DNA of 6,256 nucleotides from positions 1-6,256 of the forward strand of contig JAJYZD010000221.1 in the NCBI GenBank assembly GCA_021800315.1, written 5' to 3'. Numbering within the stretch: the first letter of the stretch is position 1; each line of letters opens with the position of its first letter. The position numbers were made by a program, and so were the translations under genes. The DNA is from Bacillota bacterium. GTDB taxonomy: Bacteria > Bacillota > Desulfotomaculia > Desulfotomaculales > JAJYZD01. Under the pieces are notes generated by a model, which worked only from the letters and a program-made list of their open reading frames with translations, was not told the origin of the DNA and did not search any database. This document shows positions 1-5,370 of this stretch, in pieces.

Positions 1-146
1 CCGCTCGCCCGAAGATCCCGGCGGCTGAGGCGGGTCATAGCGCGACATAGTTGTGCCCTTGCGAGCAACTTATACCGCTTTCCCGCCTTAAGACGCAGAC
101 CCTCGGAGTTTCCTCCGCAAGCCCCCGCCTTTAGGCGTGGGGTCTA
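1..146 (+). mobile_element. Probable right end of an IS200/IS605-type element (tnpB tail plus guide-RNA scaffold)
   Basis: Seen: an imperfect hairpin at 121-143 (CCC-C-CGCCT, loop TT, AGGCG-T-GGG, one C/T mismatch), a small perfect hairpin CGGAG-TTTC-CTCCG just before it, and an open + frame at 3-50 ending in TAG (residues ARPKIPAAEAGHSAT). Known: IS200/IS605 elements end in a short hairpin of the form CCCCxGCCTTTAGGCGxGGGG a few bases inside the right end, and the TnpB guide RNA scaffold covers the 3' end of tnpB up to that point. Inferred: this is the right end of such an element, with most of tnpB outside the window. The hairpin could alternatively serve as a weak terminator for the UPF0175 gene on the other strand, although it has no T tract. 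The tnpB reading of 3-50 is tentative. Confidence 0.35.
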
Positions 147-434
147 TGACTTACCACTATTACCCTTTCCATAGGATTTCATCTCCTCTAACACGCGGAG
201 GTCATCCTGGAAGTCTTCGATGGTATAATTAATGCCGAGACCATATTTACCTAGCAGTTGCATGAATTCCACATAAGGTAATCCGGATATCTCCACCGCC
301 TTACCCAGGCTAACCTTGCCCTCCCCATACAAAGTGACGGCAAACCTGACTAGGCATTCTCTGGCCAGGTTCTCCTCAACAGAGTCCAATAATGAGACCA
401 CCCCGTCCGGCAAATCCAGAACCACCCTGGTCAT
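144..434 (-). CDS. UPF0175 family protein, antitoxin-like (96 aa)
   Basis: Seen: a 96-residue protein opening MTRVVLDLPDGVV, with a central GEGKVSLGKAVEISGLP stretch (about residues 39-55) followed by EFMQLLGKYGLGINY and an acidic EDFQDDLRVLEEM tail. Known: this is the UPF0175 pattern, small helix-turn-helix-like proteins often coded beside a PIN-like nuclease (DUF3368) and regarded as antitoxins. I chose the ATG at 434 because GGGAGGTG lies eight bases upstream and a promoter sits just before it. An in-frame ATG at 539 would lie upstream of that promoter, so it was rejected. Odd: the expected nuclease partner is not next to it; the gene runs straight into a presumed IS200/IS605 end, which may have removed a neighbour or supplied the last codons (YGKGNSGKS). 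Function as an antitoxin is inferred from the family only. Confidence 0.85.
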   Translation of the reverse strand: MTRVVLDLPDGVVSLLDSVEENLARECLVRFAVTLYGEGKVSLGKAVEISGLPYVEFMQLLGKYGLGINYTIEDFQDDLRVLEEMKSYGKGNSGKS

Positions 435-456
435 CGCTTCTGCACCTCCCACGGCT

Positions 457-485
457 ATTATACCTCCAGGACCAGGTAATTTCCA
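457..485 (-). promoter_or_regulatory. Sigma-A-type promoter for the UPF0175 gene
   Basis: On the minus strand a perfect -10 TATAAT (457-462) lies 17 bases downstream of a -35 TGGAAA (480-485, four of six consensus bases). The predicted start of transcription near 450 leaves only about 16 bases before the ATG at 434, just enough for the GGGAGGTG ribosome site. This supports the shorter start of the gene. Confidence 0.55.
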
Positions 486-648
486 GAAAATATTACTCGC
501 GAAGGATATATCCGGCCGGAAGTCTCTGGGCAGCTTCATTTCTCCACAACGGCGGAACCTCGGAAACAGACCTTTTCCCGGTGCGCCGTCGCAGAGTTGA
601 CCCTTTCCTCACACCTGCAACCGCTGTCCGCGGGGCGGGATTGGCTAC

Positions 649-688
649 AAAAAAGAAGGCCCGTCGAGCAGGCTTGCCCGCCGCGGCC
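649..688 (-). terminator. Intrinsic terminator behind the truncated pfkA copy
   Basis: Read on the minus strand, GGCC-(G)-CGGCGGGC (688-676) pairs with GCTCGACGGGCC (669-658) around the loop AAGCCT, a 12-pair stem with one bulged G, one G/A mismatch and one G-T pair. It is followed by TTCTTTTTT (657-649). It lies 33 bases past the pfkA-homologous stop codon at 721-723. It is the only convincing intrinsic terminator associated with either pfkA copy. Confidence 0.65.
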
Positions 689-720
689 CGATCAAGAAGG
701 TGTATTGTCTGGAATGCTCC

Positions 721-1184
721 CTATATTGACAAAACGGCGGCCAGACGGTACAAATCCCGATCGATGGGCTTTTTCCCGGCCGTAGCCTGTTCAAGGTGCT
801 ATCCACGATCTGCCCGTCGACCATGCCCACCATCCGGCTGGTGCTTCCGGACATGAGCAGATGTACCGCGTGCGTGCCCAGGCGGCTGGCCAGAATCCGG
901 TCGAAGGCCGTGGGTGTGCCGCCGCGCTGTACGTGGCCCAGGATGGCCACCTTGGTGTCCAGGCCGGAGTGGTCTTTGACCAGTTGTCCGATTTCCACGC
1001 CGCTGGCCGCTCCTTCGGCCACCACGATGATGCTGTGCTGTTTGCCCCTTCTTTGCCCCCGGCGGAGCTTGTCGCAAACATCTTGAATACTGAAGGGCTC
1101 CTCGGGAATAAGAATGGACTCGGCGCCGACCGCCAGTCCGGCGGAGAGAGCGATGAAACCCGTATCCCGGCCCATCACTTCGAT
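721..1184 (-). pseudogene. pfkA: Truncated, frameshifted 3' copy of pfkA (6-phosphofructokinase)
   Basis: Seen: this matches the last 465 bases of the full pfkA at 3292-3756, with by my hand count about 22 substitutions and one single-base deletion (about 95% identity). It encodes the second half of phosphofructokinase from IEVMGRDTGF through LGHVQRGG and SRMVGMVDGQIVDS. One C is missing between 797 and 798 (present at 3369), so the frame shifts after IVDS. If the base is restored the protein ends AAVLSI, exactly as the full copy, with TAG at 721-723. The 5' side stops abruptly at 1184, where homology ends and an unrelated 82-base stretch begins. With no N-terminal half (no SGDAPG or TIDND catalytic loop) it cannot make an enzyme. 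It retains an intrinsic terminator that the full gene lacks. Confidence 0.93.
721..1184. repeat. Long direct repeat, copy 1 (pfkA 3' segment)
   Basis: Direct-repeat partner of 3292-3756 in the same orientation. Homology begins exactly at the stop codon and ends at 1184 (CACTTCGAT shared, then divergence). Differences are concentrated in the first 280 bases. From 1003 to 1184 I find a single difference, at 1129. Confidence 0.92.
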
Positions 1185-1267
1185 TGAGCCGGGGTCATTG
1201 CCTGGATATACCTCATGGAAAAGGGGAATATTAAAAAACAGGTGATACCATCATGGCCAACCGACAT

Positions 1268-1516
1268 AGTATTAACGTATGTGAAAAAGTTCGTTGTGTC
1301 ATAAATCAGACAGTCATTATGCAAGCCATATTTCTTTGTAACCAGTTCCGAGAACTCTTCTTCAAGCTTCTGAATACCATTTTCATACACCAAATCCGCG
1401 TTATCCCAAAACCGCTGACTTGACAACAGCTGCTTTGGAGCATGAATAATCCTACTCAGCACGGTTTTCTGAAACCAATCGGCAATCTGGGCTTGCCAGT
1501 AGCATATATTCACCAA
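1268..1516 (-). pseudogene. IS1634-family (IS4-like) transposase fragment
   Basis: Seen: an open stretch of about 83 codons with the motifs WFQKTVLSRII, PKQLLSSQRFWDN and LIYDTTNFFTYVNT. Known: IS1634-type DDE transposases have PKxLTSQRFWDNMD followed by a CLxYDTTNFFTY block whose aspartate is the first catalytic acid. Here that Asp is present (IYDTTN), but the following NERNTLAQRGHSK-type block and the remaining D and E acids are missing: after YVNT the frame runs into unrelated sequence. The 5' side is also cut, since an in-frame TGA lies just upstream and the only start is a TTG without a ribosome site. It is an internal scrap of about 80 residues from a protein normally near 500-600, not functional. 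No terminal inverted repeats could be recognised. Confidence 0.8.
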
Positions 1517-1530
1517 CGCTCAAACCTTGA

Positions 1531-1932
1531 TCACGTGGAGTTGGCGACAAATACCTTACCGGTGACGGGATCCGTCAGGACAGCGGTCGGATACCAGCCT
1601 ACCGGCACCTGGCCGAGCCAGGTATTGTCAGCCGGGCTGTAAACACCCACCGCGTTGAGCATGCCATCCGTTACATAAAGGCGCTGACCGTCGGGCGACA
1701 GCCCCAGGCCGTTGGGAGCGATGCCGAAGGGGGCGTTGGGGTACGGGTTGACGCTAATGGTTTTGACGCTCTGGTTGGTCAAATCGACCACGGCGATGGC
1801 GTCTTGATCGGCCTCAGCCACGTAGGCTGTCTTGCCGTCCTGGGAGAGAACCATAGAGTCGGGCAGAGTGCCGGTGTTCGCCGCGTCCGGCGCCGCCGGG
1901 GCTCCCGGCGAAATCTCGCTGGTCTGTTTCAT
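1531..1932 (-). pseudogene. YVTN-type beta-propeller fragment (propeller-phosphoesterase protein)
   Basis: Seen: 133 codons with repeated LSxDGKTAYVAEADxDAIAVVDL and LSPDGQRLYVTDGxLNAVGVY strands, then GWYPTAVLTDPVTGKVFVANS (about residues 112-132). Known: these are blades of a YVTN-type propeller; GWYPTAV just before a phosphoesterase domain is typical of large exported proteins that join a propeller to an acid-phosphatase-like domain. The fragment ends at TGA (1531-1533), where the propeller is cut at a junction with the transposase scrap. Its first 20 or so residues (SPGAPAAPDAANTGT) may not be homologous, so true homology probably starts near 1870. No signal peptide is present. Matching phosphoesterase pieces lie next door on the opposite strand, so this is a remnant of one broken gene. 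Confidence 0.75.
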
Positions 1933-1934
1933 GG

Positions 1935-2033
1935 TGGCCGCCGTGTTCGTGGTTGAGGACGATGCCCAGGGCGGTGGCGACCACGTTGACGCCCACCGCT
2001 CGATCGTAATGGTGGCGAGCCCTTACGCTAAAA
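1935..2033 (+). pseudogene. Phosphoesterase C-terminal fragment (same ancestral gene type as the propeller)
   Basis: Seen: the + frame reads AAVFVVEDDAQGGGDHVD followed by AHRSIVMVASPYAKR. Known: propeller-phosphoesterase proteins carry a near-C-terminal metal-site block of the form VTEDDAQxGxDHVDAHRSxxxVISPYAKR; the Asp and His residues of EDD and DHVDAHR are ligands in this alkaline-phosphatase-like fold. The segment keeps all of them but is only about 33 codons. Homology stops after AKR, and the next 170 bases (2034-2205) match nothing I recognise in any frame. It points opposite to the propeller fragment, from which it is about 60 bases away. Confidence 0.65.
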
Positions 2034-2207
2034 GGAACGTGGTCGCTCCTTTTCTCCTGCCGGCCACCGGCATCGCCTGGCCGGATCGGCGGTTGCCAGC
2101 CTCATCGTGGTTGCCTCCCGCCCGCCGGTCCGACGTTGTGCGCCGCCAGGCAAATCGATCTGAGCAGCCCGGCCGGAGTCCGGGTGAAAGTCGGCAACCC
2201 ATTCCCG

Positions 2208-2358
2208 GGCATACCTACGAGGCCAGTGCCATCAAGCACGTGTTCTTCATCATGCGGGAAAACCACAGTTACGATCAAATCCCCGGAGATCTCCGGCAGG
2301 CCGACGGAGACCGGATTTGGTGGTTTTCGGTTGGCCGGCCACTCCCAATACCCACCGC
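2208..2358 (+). pseudogene. Phosphoesterase N-terminal fragment, frameshifted
   Basis: Seen: the + frame reads YEASAIKHVFFIMRENHSYD, then QIPGDLRQADGD. Moving one frame at about 2310 continues as PDLVVFGWPATPNTHR before a TAA at 2356-2358. Known: propeller-phosphoesterase proteins start their catalytic domain with IKHVxFIxKENRTYDQVLGDL..GDGDPxLVxFG..xTPNxHALA, so both halves fit once a single C is restored in GAC-CCG (one-base deletion near 2310). Homology ends after TPNTHR. The segment lies downstream of the piece that should be C-terminal to it, so the order on the chromosome is permuted. Not functional. Confidence 0.65.
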
Positions 2359-2365
2359 TAACCAA

Positions 2366-2524
2366 CTACCGGAAACTACCAGGGTTGGCCGCGATCAGCT
2401 GGGCCACCGCCGTTCCACCCGTGCGTCCTTGCTCCGGATCTTTGCGCTTGACCGTGGCATACACGTACCAACCGCTCTCCCGGCCAACAAATCGGTAGGA
2501 GATTGCCTGATAGATTTTCTTGGA
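2366..2524 (-). pseudogene. Possible fragment of a TnpB-related protein
   Basis: Seen: on the minus strand a run of about 52 codons reads KKIYQAISYRFVGRESGWYV, then YATVKRKDPEQ, ending in TAG at 2366-2368. Known: proteins annotated as TnpB or IS200/IS605 accessory proteins often hold a strand pair of the form ITYRFxRDxKGWYLxxSV just before the first RuvC segment. The resemblance is limited to this stretch and no RuvC aspartate motif (GxDxN) follows. It also overlaps the upstream edge of the vapBC promoter region. An accidental open frame is the main alternative. Confidence 0.3.
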
Positions 2525-2532
2525 CTGGCATG

Positions 2533-2561
2533 TTGTTCGGGTCTTTGGCATGTGGTAGAAT
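2533..2561 (+). promoter_or_regulatory. Probable vapBC promoter (extended -10)
   Basis: TAGAAT (2556-2561) preceded by TGG makes an extended -10 element, TGGTAGAAT. At 17 bases spacing TTGTTC (2533-2538) is a weak -35 with three consensus bases. Transcription would start near 2568, giving a very short leader before the ATG at 2580. Confidence 0.4.
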
Positions 2562-2571
2562 GAGGTTGAGG

Positions 2572-2595
2572 TGACGATCATGCGTACGATGGTCA
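2572..2595. promoter_or_regulatory. Imperfect dyad over the vapB start, candidate autoregulatory operator
   Basis: A 24-base imperfect inverted repeat (outer arms TGAC and GGTCA, inner ATC and GAT, centre CGTACG) has 9 of 12 pairs and spans the start codon of vapB. VapB-VapC complexes usually bind such dyads near their own promoter. The placement downstream of the predicted transcription start is less common, so this is a modest candidate. Confidence 0.3.
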
Positions 2596-2810
2596 TGAAG
2601 CGTGGACAGACTGCCATTCCGGCCAGATTGCGGGAAAAATTCGGCATCAGGCAGGGCGATTCCTTGGAATGGATGGACGATGGCCAAAGCATAAAGGTAA
2701 TCCCCCTCCGCGGTGATCCTATAGCCGCGCTCAAGGGGTGCGCCAAGGGAAGCGGCCTCGGTGACAGGCTGTTGGCGGAACGCAGAAAGGATGCCTTGCG
2801 GGATGGCTGA
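2580..2810 (+). CDS. vapB: VapB-type antitoxin, AbrB/SpoVT DNA-binding domain (76 aa)
   Basis: Seen: MRTMVMKRGQTAIPARLREK (residues 1-20) followed by FGIRQGDSLEWMDDGQSIKVIPL, the swapped-hairpin AbrB fold at about residues 4-43. The charged tail GLGDRLLAERRKDALRDG (about residues 59-76) is of the kind that wraps round the toxin. Known: AbrB-type VapB proteins neutralise VapC nucleases and repress their own promoter as a complex. I chose the ATG at 2580 because GAGGTG stands six bases upstream; a GTG three codons earlier would overlap that ribosome site. The stop overlaps the next gene by eight bases, the usual arrangement for a toxin-antitoxin pair. The gene appears intact. Confidence 0.88.
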   Translation: MRTMVMKRGQTAIPARLREKFGIRQGDSLEWMDDGQSIKVIPLRGDPIAALKGCAKGSGLGDRLLAERRKDALRDG

Positions 2811-3288
2811 CGCCTGGTTGTTGGACTCCTCGGCACTCATGGCCTTAATGGAGGACGAGGATGGTAGCGATACCGTTGCGGACATCCTCCGTCAAGGGAA
2901 AACCATCATTCCGTTCCTTGTCCTCATGGAGATTTACTATATTTCCCTGCAGGAGAGCGGTCAACAGGAAGCCGATCGTCGCTGGGCTCTGATAAAACAA
3001 TTACCCAGCGAGATTGTCTGGGACGTAGATGAAGCCACTGTATTGACGGCGGCACGATTCAAGGCATTTCACCGGCTTTCTGTCGTCGATGCCCTCATCG
3101 CGGCATATGCTAAGCGGCGCGAAGCTGTTCTCTTACATAAAGACCCGGAATATCAAGCTCTAGCCGGTGAGTTGGAATTTGTCATCCTGCCTCTGAAAAA
3201 AATTGCAAACGGAAAGACCCATCCTCAAAAAGAGAGACCGGACGATTTTACAGTTATATCCGGCCCAGATGAGGAGTGCAAGGGCTGA
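2803..3288 (+). CDS. vapC: VapC-type PIN-domain ribonuclease toxin (161 aa)
   Basis: Seen: LLDSSALMALMEDEDG with Asp8, FLVLMEIYY with Glu43, HRLSVVDALIAAYA with Asp96 and LLHKDPEY with Asp114, the four acids of a PIN-domain metal site. Known: VapC toxins cleave RNA (often tRNA or rRNA) with Mg2+ or Mn2+ and are held inactive by VapB. The ATG at 2803 lies inside the vapB stop overlap and has only a weak ribosome site, suggesting translational coupling. An alternative GTG start at 2761 would add 14 residues unlike the family and was rejected. Odd: the domain seems complete near residue 133, leaving a hydrophilic tail of about 28 residues (IANGKTHPQKERPDDF onward) that may be read-through into flanking DNA at the insertion boundary. 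It converges on pfkA with a three-base gap and no terminator between. Confidence 0.88.
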   Translation: MADAWLLDSSALMALMEDEDGSDTVADILRQGKTIIPFLVLMEIYYISLQESGQQEADRRWALIKQLPSEIVWDVDEATVLTAARFKAFHRLSVVDALIAAYAKRREAVLLHKDPEYQALAGELEFVILPLKKIANGKTHPQKERPDDFTVISGPDEECKG

Positions 3289-3291
3289 AAC

Positions 3292-3756
3292 CTAAATCGA
3301 CAGAACGGCGGCCAGACGGTACAAATCCCGATCGATAGGCTTTTTCCCGGCTGTAGCCTGTTCAAGGTCGCTATCCACGATCTGCCCGTCGACCATGCCC
3401 ACCATCCGGCTGGTGCTTCCGGACATGAGCAGTTGCACCGCGTGCGCACCCAGGCGGCTGGCCAGAATCCGGTCGAAGGCGGTGGGTGCGCCGCCGCGCT
3501 GCACGTGGCCCAGGAGGGCCACTTTGGTGTCCAGGCCGGAGTGCTCTTTGACCACCTGTCCGATCTCCGGGCCACTGGCCGCTCCTTCGGCCACCACGAT
3601 GATGCTGTGCTGTTTGCCCCTTCTTTGCCCCCGGCGGAGCTTGTCGCAAACATCTTGAATACTGAAGGGCTCCTCGGGAATAAGAATGGACTCGGCGCCG
3701 CCCGCCAGTCCGGCGGAGAGAGCGATGAAACCCGTATCCCGGCCCATCACTTCGAT
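3292..3756. repeat. Long direct repeat, copy 2 (inside full pfkA)
   Basis: Partner of 721-1184, same orientation, about 95% identical by hand alignment. The spacing between copies is about 2.1 kb, so one repeat plus spacer makes a unit of about 2571 bases. Confidence 0.92.
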
Positions 3757-4254
3757 GACGAAAGTACGTTCGTGGGAGGTGGCCGTGTCCCGGATCTTGT
3801 TGATGGCGTCCAGAACCGAGTTGACCGCCGTGTCAAAGCCGATGCAATAGTCGGTGCCGCTGACATCGTTGTCGATCGTCGCCGGGATGCCCACGACCGG
3901 CAGGCCGTATTCCCGGTGCAAGGCCAGGGCGCCCTGGAACGAGCCCCCTCCTCCGATCACCGCCAGCCCCTGCAGTTCGAAACGTTCGACATTTTGGCCG
4001 GCTTTGGCCCGTCCCTCCCGGGTTTTGAATTCTTCCGACCTGGCCGTACGTAAAACGGTCCCACCCCGGTGGATGATCTCGCCTGCCGAACCTAACCCCA
4101 CAGGCTGGATGTCCGCCTCGATGAGGCCGGCAAAACCACGCCGGATACCCATGACTTCCACCCCGTGATAAACGGCCTTGCGTACCACCGCCCGGATGGC
4201 GGCGTTCATGCCCGGGGCGTCCCCGCTGCTGGTCAGCACGCCGATTCTGCGCAT
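3292..4254 (-). CDS. pfkA: 6-phosphofructokinase, PfkA type (320 aa)
   Basis: Phosphorylates fructose 6-phosphate to fructose 1,6-bisphosphate in glycolysis. Seen: IGVLTSSGDAPGMN at the N-terminal nucleotide loop, PATIDNDVSGTDYCIGF with the catalytic base Asp128 (Asp127 of the E. coli enzyme), VMGRDTGF at 169-176, and LGHVQRGG with Arg253 near the sugar-phosphate site. At 320 residues it matches the bacterial norm. The ATG at 4254 is supported by AAGGGGGAG eight bases upstream and by alignment to the family N-terminus; an in-frame codon 15 residues earlier was rejected. Odd: the usual TSGGD loop reads TSSGD (Ser10), and the usual GGDGS loop reads GGGGS, so Gly103 replaces an Asp that binds Mg-ATP in studied enzymes. 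The gene follows gap by 48 bases, and its 3' side abuts vapC with no terminator. Family assignment is secure; activity is uncertain. Confidence 0.93.
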   Translation of the reverse strand: MRRIGVLTSSGDAPGMNAAIRAVVRKAVYHGVEVMGIRRGFAGLIEADIQPVGLGSAGEIIHRGGTVLRTARSEEFKTREGRAKAGQNVERFELQGLAVIGGGGSFQGALALHREYGLPVVGIPATIDNDVSGTDYCIGFDTAVNSVLDAINKIRDTATSHERTFVIEVMGRDTGFIALSAGLAGGAESILIPEEPFSIQDVCDKLRRGQRRGKQHSIIVVAEGAASGPEIGQVVKEHSGLDTKVALLGHVQRGGAPTAFDRILASRLGAHAVQLLMSGSTSRMVGMVDGQIVDSDLEQATAGKKPIDRDLYRLAAVLSI

Positions 4255-4302
4255 TGGACGGCTCCCCCTTGCCGGCAGCGTTGGCTGAATTTGCTGCACT
4301 TC

Positions 4303-5290
4303 TTATAACCTCTCCGCCAGATACCGGACCAAATCCGCCAAGCGGCTGGCGTAGCCCCATTCGTTGTCGTACCAGGCGATCCCCTACCACCATGGTGGAT
4401 GGAGCATCCACTATGCAGGAGGAACGGTTACCGTTGAAGTCCTTTGATACCAACGGCAGTTGGCAGTACTCCAGAATCCCCGCCAAAGGTCCGCCGGCCG
4501 CTTGCCGCAGGGCCAGGTTGACTTCCTCCACCGTCACCGGGCCGGCCAGTTCGGCTACCAGGTCCACCACCGATACGTTGGGCGTGGGCACCCGGAAGGC
4601 CATCCCGTTCAAACGCCCGGCCAGTTCCGGCAATACCTTCCCCACCGCCCGGGCCGCCCCCGTGGTGGTGGGAATGATGGAAAGCGGGGCCGCCCGGGCC
4701 CGGCGCGGATCTTCGTGGGGCAGGTCCAGGATACGCTGGTCGTTGGTGTAGGAGTGAACGGTCGTCATCAGACCGTTGATGATCCCGAAGCGCTCGTGAA
4801 GGACTTTGGCCAGCGGTGCCAGGCAGTTGGTGGTGCAGGAAGCGTTGGATACGATATGGTGTCTGTCCGTCCGGTACATATCCTGGTTGACGCCCATGAC
4901 GACGGTGATATCCTCGCCCTTGGCCGGGGCGTTGATAACCACCTTTTTGGCGCCGGCCCACAGGTGGCCGGCCGCGGCTTCCCGGTCGGTAAAGCGGCCG
5001 GTGGATTCCACCACGATGTCTACTTCGCACCGGGCCCAGGGAATCCTGCCCGGATCCGCCCCGGCCAGGACGGTCACCTCCCGCCCGAAGGCGGTAAAGC
5101 TGCTTTCCCCGGCGGTCACGTCCCCGGCCAGCGGGCCGTGCACCGAATCGTACTTGAGGAGGTGGGCCAGCGTTTGGGGCGAGGTCAGGTCGTTGACGGC
5201 AACAACCGCGACGATGTCGCTTGGCCCTACGGCCCGGAAGAAATGGCGGCCGATCCGGCCGAACCCGTTAATACCGACTTTTACGGTCAA
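4303..5290 (-). pseudogene. gap: Type I glyceraldehyde-3-phosphate dehydrogenase, frameshifted near its 3' end
   Basis: Oxidises glyceraldehyde 3-phosphate with NAD. Seen: Rossmann motif INGFGRIGR (7-15), VNDL with Asp34 (NAD-type), the catalytic SNASCTTNC with Cys152, VHS with His179, and LDLPH at 188-192, all intact to VVGDRLV (residue 307). The frame then leaves the family: the next bases in frame read RQRMGLRQP, while one frame over they read WYDNEWGYASRLADLVRYLA and end at TAA (4303-4305). Adding 17 bases at the break would give 334 residues, the normal length. As written the frame runs on past the pfkA start and ends at 3833, losing the nicotinamide-contacting Asn of YDNEWGY. The start is TTG at 5290 (an in-frame TAG lies seven codons upstream) with GAGGGG ten bases before. 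This is either a real inactivating deletion or an assembly or sequencing collapse. Confidence 0.92.
4371..4381 (-). repeat. Single remaining copy of an 11-base unit at the gap deletion scar
   Basis: On the coding strand the scar reads GATCGCCTGGT. The family protein here is DRLVK-V-IAWYDN, and both DRLV (GAT CGC CTG GT) and the end of VIAW (G ATC GCC TGG T) can be written with the same 11 bases, offset by 17. Collapse of the two copies gives exactly the observed sequence and frameshift. A 12-base palindrome (4387-4398) and a hairpin TGGATG-GAG-CATCCA (4396-4410) lie immediately upstream in the gene. Confidence 0.55.
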
Positions 5291-5340
5291 GCTATCACGT
5301 CCCCTCTAAAGATCGGGTTTCCACGAGTTTATTTTCAGCT

Positions 5341-5370
5341 ATTTTACTGCAAAGTAAGCCTTGATGACAA
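5341..5370 (-). promoter_or_regulatory. Sigma-A-type promoter for gap-pfkA
   Basis: On the minus strand TTGTCA (5365-5370) and TAAAAT (5341-5346) each match five of six consensus bases at 18-base spacing. The predicted start near 5334 gives a leader of about 44 bases to the TTG start of gap. As gap and pfkA are 48 bases apart on the same strand with no terminator between, they are probably one transcript. No clear operator was identified in the upstream 5371-5560 region, which otherwise holds no gene I can support. Confidence 0.6.

Noticed and set aside
392..856. Plus-strand frame of 154 codons across the terminator
   Set aside because: It crosses the UPF0175 gene, its promoter and a terminator on the other strand, and has no domain likeness.
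1832..2563. One intact plus-strand phosphoesterase of 243 codons
   Set aside because: Its first part is antisense to the propeller fragment, the homologous blocks are in the wrong order, and the second block is frameshifted.
3433..4053. Plus-strand open frames over pfkA, and their twins at 796-1187
   Set aside because: They recur in both pfkA copies only because the DNA is duplicated; they are antisense shadows without ribosome sites.
3833..5290. A 485-residue GAPDH fusion protein
   Set aside because: The last 178 residues are an out-of-frame reading of the start of pfkA; the proper GAPDH ending is present one frame away.
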